Below are positions 52,322-61,167 of a stretch of DNA of 64,000 nt, one piece after another (the first letter of the stretch is position 1; the number at the start of each line of letters is the position of its first letter). The notes beneath the pieces are model-generated. The model saw nothing but the letters and a program-made list of their open reading frames with translations, did no database searches and was not told where the DNA came from. A program made the translations under genes and the position numbers. This DNA comes from Bacteroidaceae bacterium (GTDB taxonomy: Bacteria; Bacteroidota; Bacteroidia; Bacteroidales; Bacteroidaceae), in NCBI GenBank assembly GCA_017557005.1, contig JAFZFZ010000020.1:1-64000 (forward strand). The letters are read 5' to 3'.

Positions 52322-53425
52322 TTATGCCTTATTGATTGCATCCAGATAGGTACGTATCACATTATCCCGTGAGAATATCTTCTTGTCCTCAAACGCTTGG
52401 TTGGCCACCTTAGATACCAACTCGGGGGTCTCGTGCAGGCGCACTAAGATATCCGTCAGTTCACCCTCCGTCTTGTATATAAAACCATTCTCCCCATCAC
52501 GTATGATATCCAGCGCCACACCTGTAGGCTTCGTTATCAAGCAGCGTCCTAATGCAAAGGGCTCAGCTATGCATCGGCCATAGGTCTCCACGTTAGAAGA
52601 TACCAATGCGATATTCGACTTCTCATATAGGGCTATCACATCCTTATGTGCCAATTTCCCAGGGAATATCACATTCTCATTCAATCCCTTTGCAGCCACC
52701 ATCTCCTTATATCCATCCAGCAGTTCACCCGTTCCTGGCAGATATAGTTTTATTGAAGTATCCTTCGTCTGGAGTATATACTTTGCTACTGCATTTATCA
52801 AGATATCCTGATTCTTACCATGGCGGAACTGAGCAGGGAATACCATCTTCAACGGGCTTGTCTCCACTACATTCTCCACCTTATTAAACTCAGGCTTACT
52901 CATAATATAGAATACGGTATCCGTCTTATACCCTACAAACCAGAAACGCTTCGATACATACTTCGACATACTTATCACCCTGTCAGCAAAGAGCAATAAT
53001 GCCATACCAATTACAAAGATTGCCAACAATGATTTCAGATAGGAGTTATGCCTATATCCATGAATGGTGTAAATAATCTTTACATCCTTTGCCTTTCTAC
53101 TCCAATATTTAACATACGCTATAATCGCTAGCTGCCAGTTGTTGTGCACATTGACATGAGTGATACCCTTCTCTTCAATTAATGCAGCTACCTGATCTGC
53201 CAATGACTTGATATTCTTATGCACATCCAAGTCATTGATAATAGTCATATCTACCCCCGCTTCACGTACCTTCTGATGCAGCCCCTGCTCCATCTCATTT
53301 TGGCTCGATACCGCATAAAATGCTACCGAGTCCTCTTTCTGAAGCTCTAGTATCTGTTCCGTCAATGCCTGTGTCAGCCCAACCATATAGTCGGAGCCAA
53401 AGAATAGAAGTTTCACCTTATTCAT
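52322..53425 (-). CDS. GT4 glycosyltransferase
   Basis: 367 residues, GT-B fold. N-domain VKLLFFGSDYMVGLTQALTEQ, with a membrane-associated hydrophobic stretch (about 138-155). C-domain MVFPAQFRHGKNQDILI, PGKLAHKDVIALYEKSNIAL and the donor motif CIAEPFALGRCLI (E-x7-type). Normal length with no repeat insert at the interdomain linker, unlike two GT4 genes in this cluster. It lies one base from the preceding GT2 gene. Confidence 0.9.
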   Translation of the reverse strand: MNKVKLLFFGSDYMVGLTQALTEQILELQKEDSVAFYAVSSQNEMEQGLHQKVREAGVDMTIINDLDVHKNIKSLADQVAALIEEKGITHVNVHNNWQLAIIAYVKYWSRKAKDVKIIYTIHGYRHNSYLKSLLAIFVIGMALLLFADRVISMSKYVSKRFWFVGYKTDTVFYIMSKPEFNKVENVVETSPLKMVFPAQFRHGKNQDILINAVAKYILQTKDTSIKLYLPGTGELLDGYKEMVAAKGLNENVIFPGKLAHKDVIALYEKSNIALVSSNVETYGRCIAEPFALGRCLITKPTGVALDIIRDGENGFIYKTEGELTDILVRLHETPELVSKVANQAFEDKKIFSRDNVIRTYLDAINKA

Positions 53426-53426
53426 A

Positions 53427-54314
53427 TCAATATTTATTTATTAAGTTCAATATTATATAAGCATATACTTTATAATTAGAAGGATTATATCGCAAAGAAA
53501 TTAGAGCCTCCTTTAAACTCTTCTTCCTCATCCCTAATCGCATATAAATAGAGGTACGCATCTTATGCCAGTTAGCAATATAGTGCTTCATACCTCTTTT
53601 CTTAGGATAAGCCTTCCATAGCCGTTTAAGTTCTTCCCCTACTACATCTACTTCCGCTGGTATACGCTTAGGTCGTTCATTCACGCCATACCCCTCCACA
53701 TTGAATACCGCACACGGAGTGAGTGAATATGCCCAGTCAGTACGCACAGCCATGCGAGCCCATGTGAGAAGGTCCTCTCCCGACTTGATACCAAGCGGAA
53801 AACAGCCAACCTCCATCAGCAATGCACGCTCTATACATACTGCACTCGTCCATACAGGAGGATGTGAATGACTTGCCACCTCAAAGTAATTGGTGAGCAC
53901 ACCACGTTCACCCGAGAAGGGCAATTTATTGAGTATTATGTTTATCTTCTCTCCATTCTGGCACTGCACATAGGATGTTGCCTGTGCCCTGCACTCAGGG
54001 AATTCTTGCTGCAGCGCCACTATTTCTGCTAAGAACTCCGGCCTCCACTCATCATCGGCATCGAGAAATGCCACATACTCCCCTCGCGCCTCGGCAATGC
54101 CACGGTTGCGTGCAGCACTTACACCCGCATTTGTTTGGCGAATGAGCCGTATACGAGGGTCAGTATATTGTTCCACGACAGCAGCGCCATCATCGGCACT
54201 GCCATCATCCACTACTACGACCTCAAAGTCTTGGTAGGTCTGGGCTAGCACGCTATCTAGAGCGGTAGCGATACTGTCTTTTTTGTTATATAAAGGAATT
54301 ATAACGGAAATCAT
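53427..54314 (-). CDS. GT2 glycosyltransferase
   Basis: 295 residues, GT-A fold: ISVIIPLYNKKDSIATALDSVL, VVVVDDGSADDG, the metal-binding DADDEW and the acceptor-binding SGEDLLTWARMA. It adds a sugar to the lipid-linked repeat unit of cluster II. Specificity cannot be read. Operon member between a GT4 gene and an SGNH-like gene. Confidence 0.92.
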   Translation of the reverse strand: MISVIIPLYNKKDSIATALDSVLAQTYQDFEVVVVDDGSADDGAAVVEQYTDPRIRLIRQTNAGVSAARNRGIAEARGEYVAFLDADDEWRPEFLAEIVALQQEFPECRAQATSYVQCQNGEKINIILNKLPFSGERGVLTNYFEVASHSHPPVWTSAVCIERALLMEVGCFPLGIKSGEDLLTWARMAVRTDWAYSLTPCAVFNVEGYGVNERPKRIPAEVDVVGEELKRLWKAYPKKRGMKHYIANWHKMRTSIYMRLGMRKKSLKEALISLRYNPSNYKVYAYIILNLINKY

Positions 54315-54324
54315 AGTTCTTGTT

Positions 54325-54430
54325 TTGGGGTGCTATCAGCAGTCAGCTATGAGAGGTCAGCTATGAGAGGTCAGCTGCTCAAAGCTCATCGCTCATTCCT
54401 CAATGCTCAAAGCCCATTGCTCACTGCTCA
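54325..54430. repeat. Tandem short-repeat run eroding the 3' end of the SGNH-like gene
   Basis: AGTCAGCTATGAGAGGTCAGCTATGAGAGGTCAGCTG, then GCTCAAAGCTCATCGCTCATTCCTCAATGCTCAAAGCCCATTGCTCACTGCTCAA, with about 8-bp spacing. The last codons of the gene (ALSSEQWALSIEE) and its stop at 54393 are inside it. Confidence 0.85.
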
Positions 54431-55325
54431 AGGCTATCCAGCTCTTCACCTTCTCCGTAATCAGCGGACTGATGACCTGCTGGCCTTGTACGTTCAGGTG
54501 TATGCGGTCAAAGAAGAGTTCGTGACGTGATGCATATTCGGGATTGAAGTCCCAGTACTCGATGAGCGGTTGCTCATCTGCATAGTGCTGAAACCAGTCC
54601 ACCACCATCTGGTAGCAATCCGGCTCGTAGTTGTTGACAAGGTCCAGCGTGGGGGTATTCACCAATGCCACCTTGATGCCGCGGGATGTCAGCATATCCA
54701 TCGTCTCGCGGAACTCGGCTATCAGTTCCTCATTCATCTCTATATGGCGCTCGCCACCCTCTGCCAGTTGCTTCTTGTATGCCTCTATATCTATAGCACC
54801 ACTCTTCATGTTGCTCCAGTTATGCAGCCACCCACGTGCAGCACCATTCTTCATAGCATCGTCGCTATAGCGTGTGGTGCGCACCAGCTTATGCAGCCAG
54901 TAGTCCTGTGCGCTACCCTGCTCACGGATGTAACGTCCTATCTTCGCATCATCCATGAAGGGATAGAACAGCTTGTATGAGTTAGCACTGAGCCCTTCAC
55001 CGGTGAAGGTGCAGAGGTCCACTCCATACAGCACCACCTTCAGCGAGTCGCCATATCCCGAATCGAGGAACTGCTGTATCATCACCTTGCGGTCCGACAC
55101 GTTCACTCCCTCACGCGTATACTTCGACACTTTCATCCCCAGATCATCCTCCATCTGCTGTTTATCGGTGGCCAACATCAAGTGCGAGTGGCCTACAAGC
55201 AGCACATCAGCATACTGGTTCAGTCCATACATTTCGTCCACTCCATGCTTCATTATGCGTTCTACGGCAAAGTCACATGCGAAGAATATTATAATAATCA
55301 GTAATATTCCCTTTATCCTTTTCAT
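54393..55325 (-). CDS. SGNH/DltD-like protein partnered with the second MBOAT
   Basis: About 310 residues with an N-terminal membrane segment (ILLIIIIFFACDFAV) and a periplasmic SGNH-like domain: LLVGHSHLML (block I-like, Ser in GHS) and DRIHLNVQGQQ (Asp-x-x-His, block V). I chose ATG 55325 because the segment upstream lies in repeats. Its C-terminus is built of repeat sequence. The MBOAT gene lies 164 bases upstream, as for the pair at 47433/48434. Probable role: O-acylation of the polysaccharide. Confidence 0.78.
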   Translation of the reverse strand: MKRIKGILLIIIIFFACDFAVERIMKHGVDEMYGLNQYADVLLVGHSHLMLATDKQQMEDDLGMKVSKYTREGVNVSDRKVMIQQFLDSGYGDSLKVVLYGVDLCTFTGEGLSANSYKLFYPFMDDAKIGRYIREQGSAQDYWLHKLVRTTRYSDDAMKNGAARGWLHNWSNMKSGAIDIEAYKKQLAEGGERHIEMNEELIAEFRETMDMLTSRGIKVALVNTPTLDLVNNYEPDCYQMVVDWFQHYADEQPLIEYWDFNPEYASRHELFFDRIHLNVQGQQVISPLITEKVKSWIALSSEQWALSIEE

Positions 55326-55489
55326 ATTATTCTTTTTATAAAACATAAATGGCCATAAATTACTCGTGAATGTTCGTAAATACAAGGAAAGCATTTATGA
55401 CAATTCGTGATTCATTTATGGTAATTCGCGTTTAAATCAAACAAAAGAAAGATTTCGTTTTCATTGACGTTATTGCCACGCTTCGCGTG
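55326..55489. repeat. Short mosaic patch between the SGNH-like and second MBOAT genes
   Basis: Contains AATGGCCATAAATTACTCGTGAATGTTCGTAAATACA and TTATGACAATTCGTGATTCATTTATGGTAATTCGCG words, and the perfect hairpin CACGC-TTC-GCGTG (55477-55489), which abuts the TGA of the MBOAT gene. Confidence 0.8.
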
Positions 55490-56911
55490 TCAAAACTGAA
55501 AATACACAAAATTATCAGCTGAGACACTGAAGAGGCCGAGTAGGATGAGGAGTACCACTACCCAGAGCACATTCATGACGGATGACTTGGCGAAGTTATC
55601 TTCACTGATGAGCCATTTACGATACAGCAGCCAGTCGAAGGCGATGAAGAGCACTACCAGGAATAGGTTACACACAAAGGTGAAGGCTGAGCCTCCTGTT
55701 GCTATGGGCGATGCCATATCGGTAAAGATCTTACCCACCACATACGTAGCAGTTGAGAAGTCCTCGATGCGGAAGAATATCCAGGCGATGGTAACCAGCA
55801 CAAATACCAGCAATGTAGCAGGTAGCTTGAGCAGACGTGGCGTCTCATATCCCTTGCGGTGAATGCCACAGGCATACTCTATCAAGTAATACACAGCATG
55901 CAAGGCACCCCACAGGAGGAAGTTCCACGATGCCCCATGCCATATACCACTCAGCACGAACACCATGGATATGTTGAACACCCAGCGGGCCTTCAGGCGC
56001 ACTCGGTTACCGCCCAATGAGAAATACACATACTCGGTAAACCATGAGGTGAGCGAAATATGCCAGCGGCGCCAAAATTCCTTGATGGTGGTAGCAAAGT
56101 AGGGGAATCGGAAGTTACGTGTCACATCAAAGCCCAATGCCTTGGCCACACCCCATGCCATATCGGAGTAACCACTAAAGTCACAATATATCTGTATGCT
56201 ATACAATATGGCAGCCAGTGCCAAGGTTGCACCCGACTGATACTCCACTCCGGTGTATGCCATGTTCACATATGCACATAAACGATCGGCTATAACGATT
56301 TTCTTAAACAAACCCCAGATAAAAGTTACCGCACCTTCCATAAAGGCATTAGCCGTCATTGCCCTGTAAGCGCGCAACTGTGGCAGTAGGTTACGTGCCT
56401 TCTCTATTGGCCCAGAGAGTACCGTTGGGAAGAAGGCCACGAAGAGCATAAAGTCGGGCAGCGAGTAGTGCTCGGTAATCTTACCTCTATATACATCTAT
56501 CGAGTACGACAATGCCTGGAAGGTAAAGAACGATATACCTATAGGCATCACCCATCCACTGAGCCACTCTGCATCCGATATAATGCCACATAGCTGCTGT
56601 ATGCTTGTGACGATAAATGCCGTATACTTATAGCATAGTAGCGGCAGCAGCGACAGCACCACACCAATCCCCATTGTCCGCTTACAGTGTGTACCTCCCT
56701 TCAGCAGTAGCTCGCCCGTGATATAGTTTACCAGCGTCACATAGAGGAGCACCAGCAAGAACCCCACATTGAACCACCCATAAAACACATAGCTGGCCAC
56801 CAACAGCAGTGCATTGCGTACAGCTATGCGCTTTGTTGTAAACCGCTCTATACATAGCAGCAGATATACTACCGCAAAGAAAATAATAAAAGCAAAGCTA
56901 TTAAATACCAT
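55490..56911 (-). CDS. MBOAT family O-acyltransferase (second copy)
   Basis: 473 residues with the AlgI/DltB pattern: FNSFAFIIFFAVVYLLLC start, FPTVLSGPIEKARNLLPQL, TIKEFWRRWHISLTSWFTEY and the catalytic-His motif LSGIWHGASWNFLLWG. A paralogue of the enzyme at 48434-49846 and divergent enough to act on another group or position. It overlaps the upstream O-antigen ligase gene by 11 bases. Confidence 0.94.
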   Translation of the reverse strand: MVFNSFAFIIFFAVVYLLLCIERFTTKRIAVRNALLLVASYVFYGWFNVGFLLVLLYVTLVNYITGELLLKGGTHCKRTMGIGVVLSLLPLLCYKYTAFIVTSIQQLCGIISDAEWLSGWVMPIGISFFTFQALSYSIDVYRGKITEHYSLPDFMLFVAFFPTVLSGPIEKARNLLPQLRAYRAMTANAFMEGAVTFIWGLFKKIVIADRLCAYVNMAYTGVEYQSGATLALAAILYSIQIYCDFSGYSDMAWGVAKALGFDVTRNFRFPYFATTIKEFWRRWHISLTSWFTEYVYFSLGGNRVRLKARWVFNISMVFVLSGIWHGASWNFLLWGALHAVYYLIEYACGIHRKGYETPRLLKLPATLLVFVLVTIAWIFFRIEDFSTATYVVGKIFTDMASPIATGGSAFTFVCNLFLVVLFIAFDWLLYRKWLISEDNFAKSSVMNVLWVVVLLILLGLFSVSADNFVYFQF

Positions 56912-58256
56912 TTCTTATCCTATTCAATTCGTTCTGTTTGCGCTTCGCATCCTCTATATCCACCATCTTCAGGAAGAACCCCAAGAATATAAAGGGCATA
57001 ATCATGGATTGCATCGAGTTGGATACCACATTATCAAAGTACATGCAGAAGGCGATACCTGCCATACTTGATAGCGCCATGATACCTGTAAGCTTTACCA
57101 TATACCCATACCTCAATATAACAACACATTGTACAACTTTAATAATCACAAATATGTAAAACAAGCATAACAAGCTTACTCCAATGATTCCGGTTTCTGC
57201 CAATAATTGCACATAGTCATTGTGGATTAGTCCTACTGCTATAAGTTTCTTCATCCATAAATCCAACAAATAGTGTTTAGCAACACCCAATCCACTACCA
57301 CGCCATTCATGCCCCTTATAGAATTTGTCCAATATCAATTCCCATGTTGCATTACGTCCACTAGTATCCATATTGTCCATACTCAAAGCATCACCCTGAA
57401 CAATATCAGCAGCCGTTACTGTACCCGCATTCTCTCCAAAGAATTTTTCATTTACCTCTGGTACAAATAGTATTACACTGACAAACATTGCACCAGCAAA
57501 AAGCACACCAGGTACAGCTCGCATCTTAAAGCGAAGTAATATGGCAAATACAAAGACAAGCATCATACCACCCATACCTGTACGTACCGACTCCAAAACG
57601 GTTGAGAGAACCATCCACAAAGCACAAAAGATATATTTTTTCTCTTTTGTTAACCAATATAAAATAATCGGAACTATAAAAATTGCGGTCAAAAAGTCTG
57701 CGAATGGAGCATATTTTGCAAATTGTGCGCCAATAGGACCTTTATAAATTTTAAGAAATAACTCGAAACCCTGACCGCCAATAAACAGACAATATATGCA
57801 TGCTATAGCATTTACTACTTTAAGAAAAATCACTAAATCTTTCTCATTGTTTATTGCCGAATATCCCACCCAAAGGAAACAAAGCGGAAGGAAGTATTTT
57901 ACCAACATCATAAATGCATCTCGCGGAACAGGAGAATAGGTTGTAGCAAAGACTAACCACAAAAAAAACACAAGATACATCACCATTGCAGGCTCCATCA
58001 CCATACGTACTTTATTAGATAATAACAGCCATAATATAACAGCTAACCAAAGGCCATACTTCAACAAGGACAGTGAACCCAAAAACACAGGAGCCGTACA
58101 TACCGTAAAGATAACGAAATACATATTGCGAGAGAGCAAATAGTATTCTTTCTTGTTATACTCCACCATACGGAACTTTTTCTTATTCGTAAAATAAAGA
58201 GTCCCCAGCCACAATACCAATACCACAAATATCAATACTGAAAGAATAATACGCAT
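56901..58256 (-). CDS. O-antigen ligase/polymerase family membrane protein
   Basis: 451 residues, about 11-12 membrane helices, with the Wzy_C/WaaL-type large periplasmic loop (about 290-340) holding RNATWELILDKFYKGHEWRGSG and a following helix with GLIHNDYVQLLAETGIIG, the H-N-D-Y motif of the O-antigen ligase family. It either polymerises cluster II units or ligates them to a lipid; sequence alone does not decide. Within the cluster II operon, before the MBOAT gene. Confidence 0.85.
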   Translation of the reverse strand: MRIILSVLIFVVLVLWLGTLYFTNKKKFRMVEYNKKEYYLLSRNMYFVIFTVCTAPVFLGSLSLLKYGLWLAVILWLLLSNKVRMVMEPAMVMYLVFFLWLVFATTYSPVPRDAFMMLVKYFLPLCFLWVGYSAINNEKDLVIFLKVVNAIACIYCLFIGGQGFELFLKIYKGPIGAQFAKYAPFADFLTAIFIVPIILYWLTKEKKYIFCALWMVLSTVLESVRTGMGGMMLVFVFAILLRFKMRAVPGVLFAGAMFVSVILFVPEVNEKFFGENAGTVTAADIVQGDALSMDNMDTSGRNATWELILDKFYKGHEWRGSGLGVAKHYLLDLWMKKLIAVGLIHNDYVQLLAETGIIGVSLLCLFYIFVIIKVVQCVVILRYGYMVKLTGIMALSSMAGIAFCMYFDNVVSNSMQSMIMPFIFLGFFLKMVDIEDAKRKQNELNRIRNGI

Positions 58257-58300
58257 AATTATATCAATTTCTTATATAAATCATTCAATATGTTATGAAA

Positions 58301-58380
58301 GCGCTTATAGCGCGGTTAAAGAAACTTTGCTTCGGTAAAAGTTGCGGAGCAACGGTGAAAATGCCTCTGGCATGGTTAAA
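58301..58380. repeat. Micro-hairpin array, four units, exact 20-bp period
   Basis: GCGCT-TAT-AGCGC (58301), GAAAC-TTT-GCTTC (58321, one mismatch), GTTGC-GGA-GCAAC (58341) and ATGCC-TCT-GGCAT (58361), each followed by GGTTAAA, GGTAAAA or GGTGAAA. A TAACCATTAACCATTAACC 7-bp run (58398-58420) follows, up to the next gene's 3' end. Confidence 0.94.
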
Positions 58381-58404
58381 GGATACCAGTACTAACATTA
58401 ACCA

Positions 58405-59820
58405 TTAACCATTAACCTTTAATCGTTCATACAGATTGCAGATTGACTTCGCATATCGCTCAAAACTGTACTTCTCCACCTCACATAATGCTTGTGTGCG
58501 AAGCCTGCTATACAATTCATTATCTCCAAGCAACTCAGACACCTTTGCCGACATATCCTGCACATCCAAAGTACGATGCAGCAAGCCACATACGCCATCG
58601 CGCACCACTTCAGGCAGGCCACCCACATTGGAGGCCACCATCACGCACCCATTGGCCATGGCCTCAATGGCTGTAAGCCCAAAGCCCTCGCTACGCGAAG
58701 GCATCAGCACAATATCCATCTGGCCATACCATTGCGCCAGCTCCTCCTGTGGCTGCCGCCCCACCCATGTGATGCGGTCGGCACAGCCCAGCTCTGCCGC
58801 CTGCTGCTCCATCATAGCACGCAGCGAGCCATCGCCCACCACCAACAACCGCACCTCCGGAAACCGCTTCAGCACCTCAGCAAATGCCGGCACCACCAGG
58901 TCCATACCTTTGATGGATTCAAGGCGGCTCACAACGCCGATTGTCGAGCGGTGAGCGGTGAGCGGTGAGCGGTGAGTATAGTTTTCGTCAACGTTAGCGT
59001 TTTCGTACACGCCCTGCGTGTCCTCATCCGGCAGGGCAGCACAAGCTTGCATGTGCGTAAACGTGTCTAAATTCGTGTCTAAATCTTGTTGACAAGATAA
59101 ATTAAGGTCGATGGATGACGGTTGAGGGTTTAGTGAAGCAGCTCCGCTGCTAATTGTCAATTGTGAATTATCAATTGTGAATTGTGAATTGTTTTCGTTA
59201 ACGTTATCGTACACGCTTTGCGTGTCCTCATCCCGGAGGCTGTCAACGTCAACGTTAGCGTCAACGTTACAACGCATCTGCGCAGGCAGCGCGTTGTAAA
59301 TCGTAAAATGATTCCTCTTCCCCAGCACCGTCTCCGTGGTATAGAGCTGCGAGCTCCCGAAGAAGCTGCGCTCGGCACGCTCGGTGATGCAGGTGAAGGC
59401 ACGCAGACAATGACGCTGCAAGAAGTGTATGAGTCGCAAATCCTTGTATATGTCTGCTGCCGTGTGTGCTGTAGCGATGATGTTCCTTACACCGAGGAGC
59501 CAGAGTAGGAGGATTACCATAGCACCCGGTGCCATGTACTGCACATGTGTCACGTCGGGGCGCACCTCCTTGATGGTGCGTCGCAGATGCTTGTAGAGGT
59601 AAGGTATGGCGCGGTAACCCCCTACACGAGTGCCCTCAGGGGAGAATAGCAGCACCTTAGCACCCGCCTTGCGGTAGCGCTCCACCATGTAGGGCGTATG
59701 CTCAAAGTAGCATGCTACCGTCACCTCATGAGCGCCCTGCACTAAGGCATGCACGGTATTGAGTGTTTGTATTTCAGTTCCACCTGTCAGAAGACAGGGG
59801 ATACAGATGAAAGTTTTCAA
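58405..59820 (-). CDS. GT4 glycosyltransferase with a ~109-residue repeat-derived interdomain insert
   Basis: 471 residues where about 360 are usual. The N-domain runs from FICIPCLLTGGTEIQTLN to HFTIYNALPAQ (about 182). The C-domain begins STIGVVSRLESIKG (about 292) and ends with the donor motif MPSRSEGFGLTAIEAMANG. Residues 183-291 are low-complexity (SQFTIDNSQLTI, DTNLDTFTHMQACAALPDED), coded by mosaic repeats at about 58940-59290. The insert sits at the same structural position as in the GT4 gene at 46036, and the two inserts share recognisable peptide words. The catalytic frame is open. Confidence 0.88.
   Translation of the reverse strand: MKTFICIPCLLTGGTEIQTLNTVHALVQGAHEVTVACYFEHTPYMVERYRKAGAKVLLFSPEGTRVGGYRAIPYLYKHLRRTIKEVRPDVTHVQYMAPGAMVILLLWLLGVRNIIATAHTAADIYKDLRLIHFLQRHCLRAFTCITERAERSFFGSSQLYTTETVLGKRNHFTIYNALPAQMRCNVDANVDVDSLRDEDTQSVYDNVNENNSQFTIDNSQLTISSGAASLNPQPSSIDLNLSCQQDLDTNLDTFTHMQACAALPDEDTQGVYENANVDENYTHRSPLTAHRSTIGVVSRLESIKGMDLVVPAFAEVLKRFPEVRLLVVGDGSLRAMMEQQAAELGCADRITWVGRQPQEELAQWYGQMDIVLMPSRSEGFGLTAIEAMANGCVMVASNVGGLPEVVRDGVCGLLHRTLDVQDMSAKVSELLGDNELYSRLRTQALCEVEKYSFERYAKSICNLYERLKVNG
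58940..59290. repeat. In-frame mosaic insert in the second GT4 gene
   Basis: GAGCGGTGAGCGGTGAGCGG tandem (58948-58977), CGTTAGCGTTTTCG, hairpins ACACGC-CCT-GCGTGT (59007-59021) and ACACGC-TTT-GCGTGT (59211-59225), CATCCGGCAGGGCAGCACAAG, AATTGTCAATTGTGAATTATC runs and CGTCAACGTTAGCGTCAACG. No stop codons arise in the gene's frame. Confidence 0.9.
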
Positions 59821-59824
59821 TTTT

Positions 59825-59898
59825 GTTTAGTGTTTAGAGAGTTTTCATCTACAACGATGAACGGTTAACGTGGAACGTGTAACGATTAAAGATGAACA
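59825..59898. repeat. Short mosaic patch
   Basis: GTTTAGTGTTTAGAG followed by GATGAACGGTTAACGTGGAACGTGTAACGATTAAAG (about 8-bp spacing). The stop of the downstream ATP-grasp gene lies at its right end. Confidence 0.75.
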
Positions 59899-61077
59899 TT
59901 ATAGCTTCTTAAATATAGATCGCCAGATCTTTGAAACTAAACGAGAAACAAACATCGGAATCAGCGCTAAGGCGATTCTCTTGTCGTACGACACATAGTA
60001 TCGATATGCCTTAGCTGAACGGAACAGATGCCACCATTGCGTAAAAGAAATCTCACGAGATAACACACGACGAACATCCAACACCTCATCAATCATCGGG
60101 TATTCACCCTGTTCGTAGAGCATATCTTCAACAATTAACTTTCCCTTACATGCACGATAATATACATATGGTATATTTACTCCCGAAGCCAAAGGATAGT
60201 GTGATGTGCCATCGTTGCGGAGGTTTATCTCGAAGAAATAGTTCTGCCCCTTCTCCAAGCCAAATTCAATACTGAAGGGACCAACATAGTTTAAGGTGTT
60301 AACAAACTCTATTACCCTGTCCAACTCGGGCAGATGTTCTTTTACTGCCGTAGTCACAATGGCGTGTGTATATTCACCCGTACTCGACACTCCCGGCTTC
60401 TTCACTAACGAGGGTATCCAAACATCACCATTGGGGAGTCGAAGTCCCAAGAAAAGTAGGTCAGCTTCGTTTTGAATATATTGCTGGATAATAAACTCTT
60501 TGGTATGCTTGGCTGAGGAGAGCGCTTCGTCCAATTCATCCCGATGGCTACATACCCGCATATCCACCTTACTACCACTTATACTTATAAGCGGCTTCAC
60601 CATACACGGATATGTCACTTGATTTATATCATAATCTGTACGATTGGTATACATACTCTGCAAAGTACGTATACCATGCTGCATGGCAATGGAAGTTTGC
60701 ACATCCTTCTCCATCAAGCGAGTCACTTCACCTTGCTTTCCACAATGAGGGAATGAGAAATGCGGAATTAGAGCATTGTAGTGGCAATCTAACAATGTCT
60801 CAACTGTGTCCGATGTCGGATAGATAACCGTTCCCTGAGGGAACTCCGCTTGATGAATTAATAGCCACTCTAGCCCCTCTTGTTCCGTCTGCACCACATG
60901 GCCATAACGGGCAAACTTGCTATGGCCAATGACCACCCCATCAAGCATCCTCTTTCCTGAGTCTACCTGCAACAAGAAGACCTCTATGCCCTTTGCGGCC
61001 ATGCAATGAAGCACACCCAAGGAGTTGTAGTTACCCTCACCAAAAAGGATGAAATCGTGTCGTCCTAAATACTCCAT
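59899..61077 (-). CDS. ATP-grasp carboxylate-amine ligase
   Basis: 392 residues of the ATP-grasp superfamily: Pro-Met lysine loop YPCMVKPLISISGSKV (ATP-binding Lys), glycine/serine region, and metal-binding GPFSIEFGLEKGQNYFFEINLRND (Glu and Asn). The N-terminal ligand-binding domain FILFGEGNYNSLGVLHCMAAKG is typical. Enzymes like this join an amino acid to a sugar carboxylate, so the uronic acids made by the Ugd-type enzyme are candidate substrates (inference). It lies in cluster II. Confidence 0.85.
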   Translation of the reverse strand: MEYLGRHDFILFGEGNYNSLGVLHCMAAKGIEVFLLQVDSGKRMLDGVVIGHSKFARYGHVVQTEQEGLEWLLIHQAEFPQGTVIYPTSDTVETLLDCHYNALIPHFSFPHCGKQGEVTRLMEKDVQTSIAMQHGIRTLQSMYTNRTDYDINQVTYPCMVKPLISISGSKVDMRVCSHRDELDEALSSAKHTKEFIIQQYIQNEADLLFLGLRLPNGDVWIPSLVKKPGVSSTGEYTHAIVTTAVKEHLPELDRVIEFVNTLNYVGPFSIEFGLEKGQNYFFEINLRNDGTSHYPLASGVNIPYVYYRACKGKLIVEDMLYEQGEYPMIDEVLDVRRVLSREISFTQWWHLFRSAKAYRYYVSYDKRIALALIPMFVSRLVSKIWRSIFKKL

Positions 61078-61167
61078 TGGTTAACAAAAAATTTCAACAA
61101 TCTATGTATTTGAGTTATCACAGAATACGGTGATAATATATTAGATATCAACCCAAACCTATCTCAT

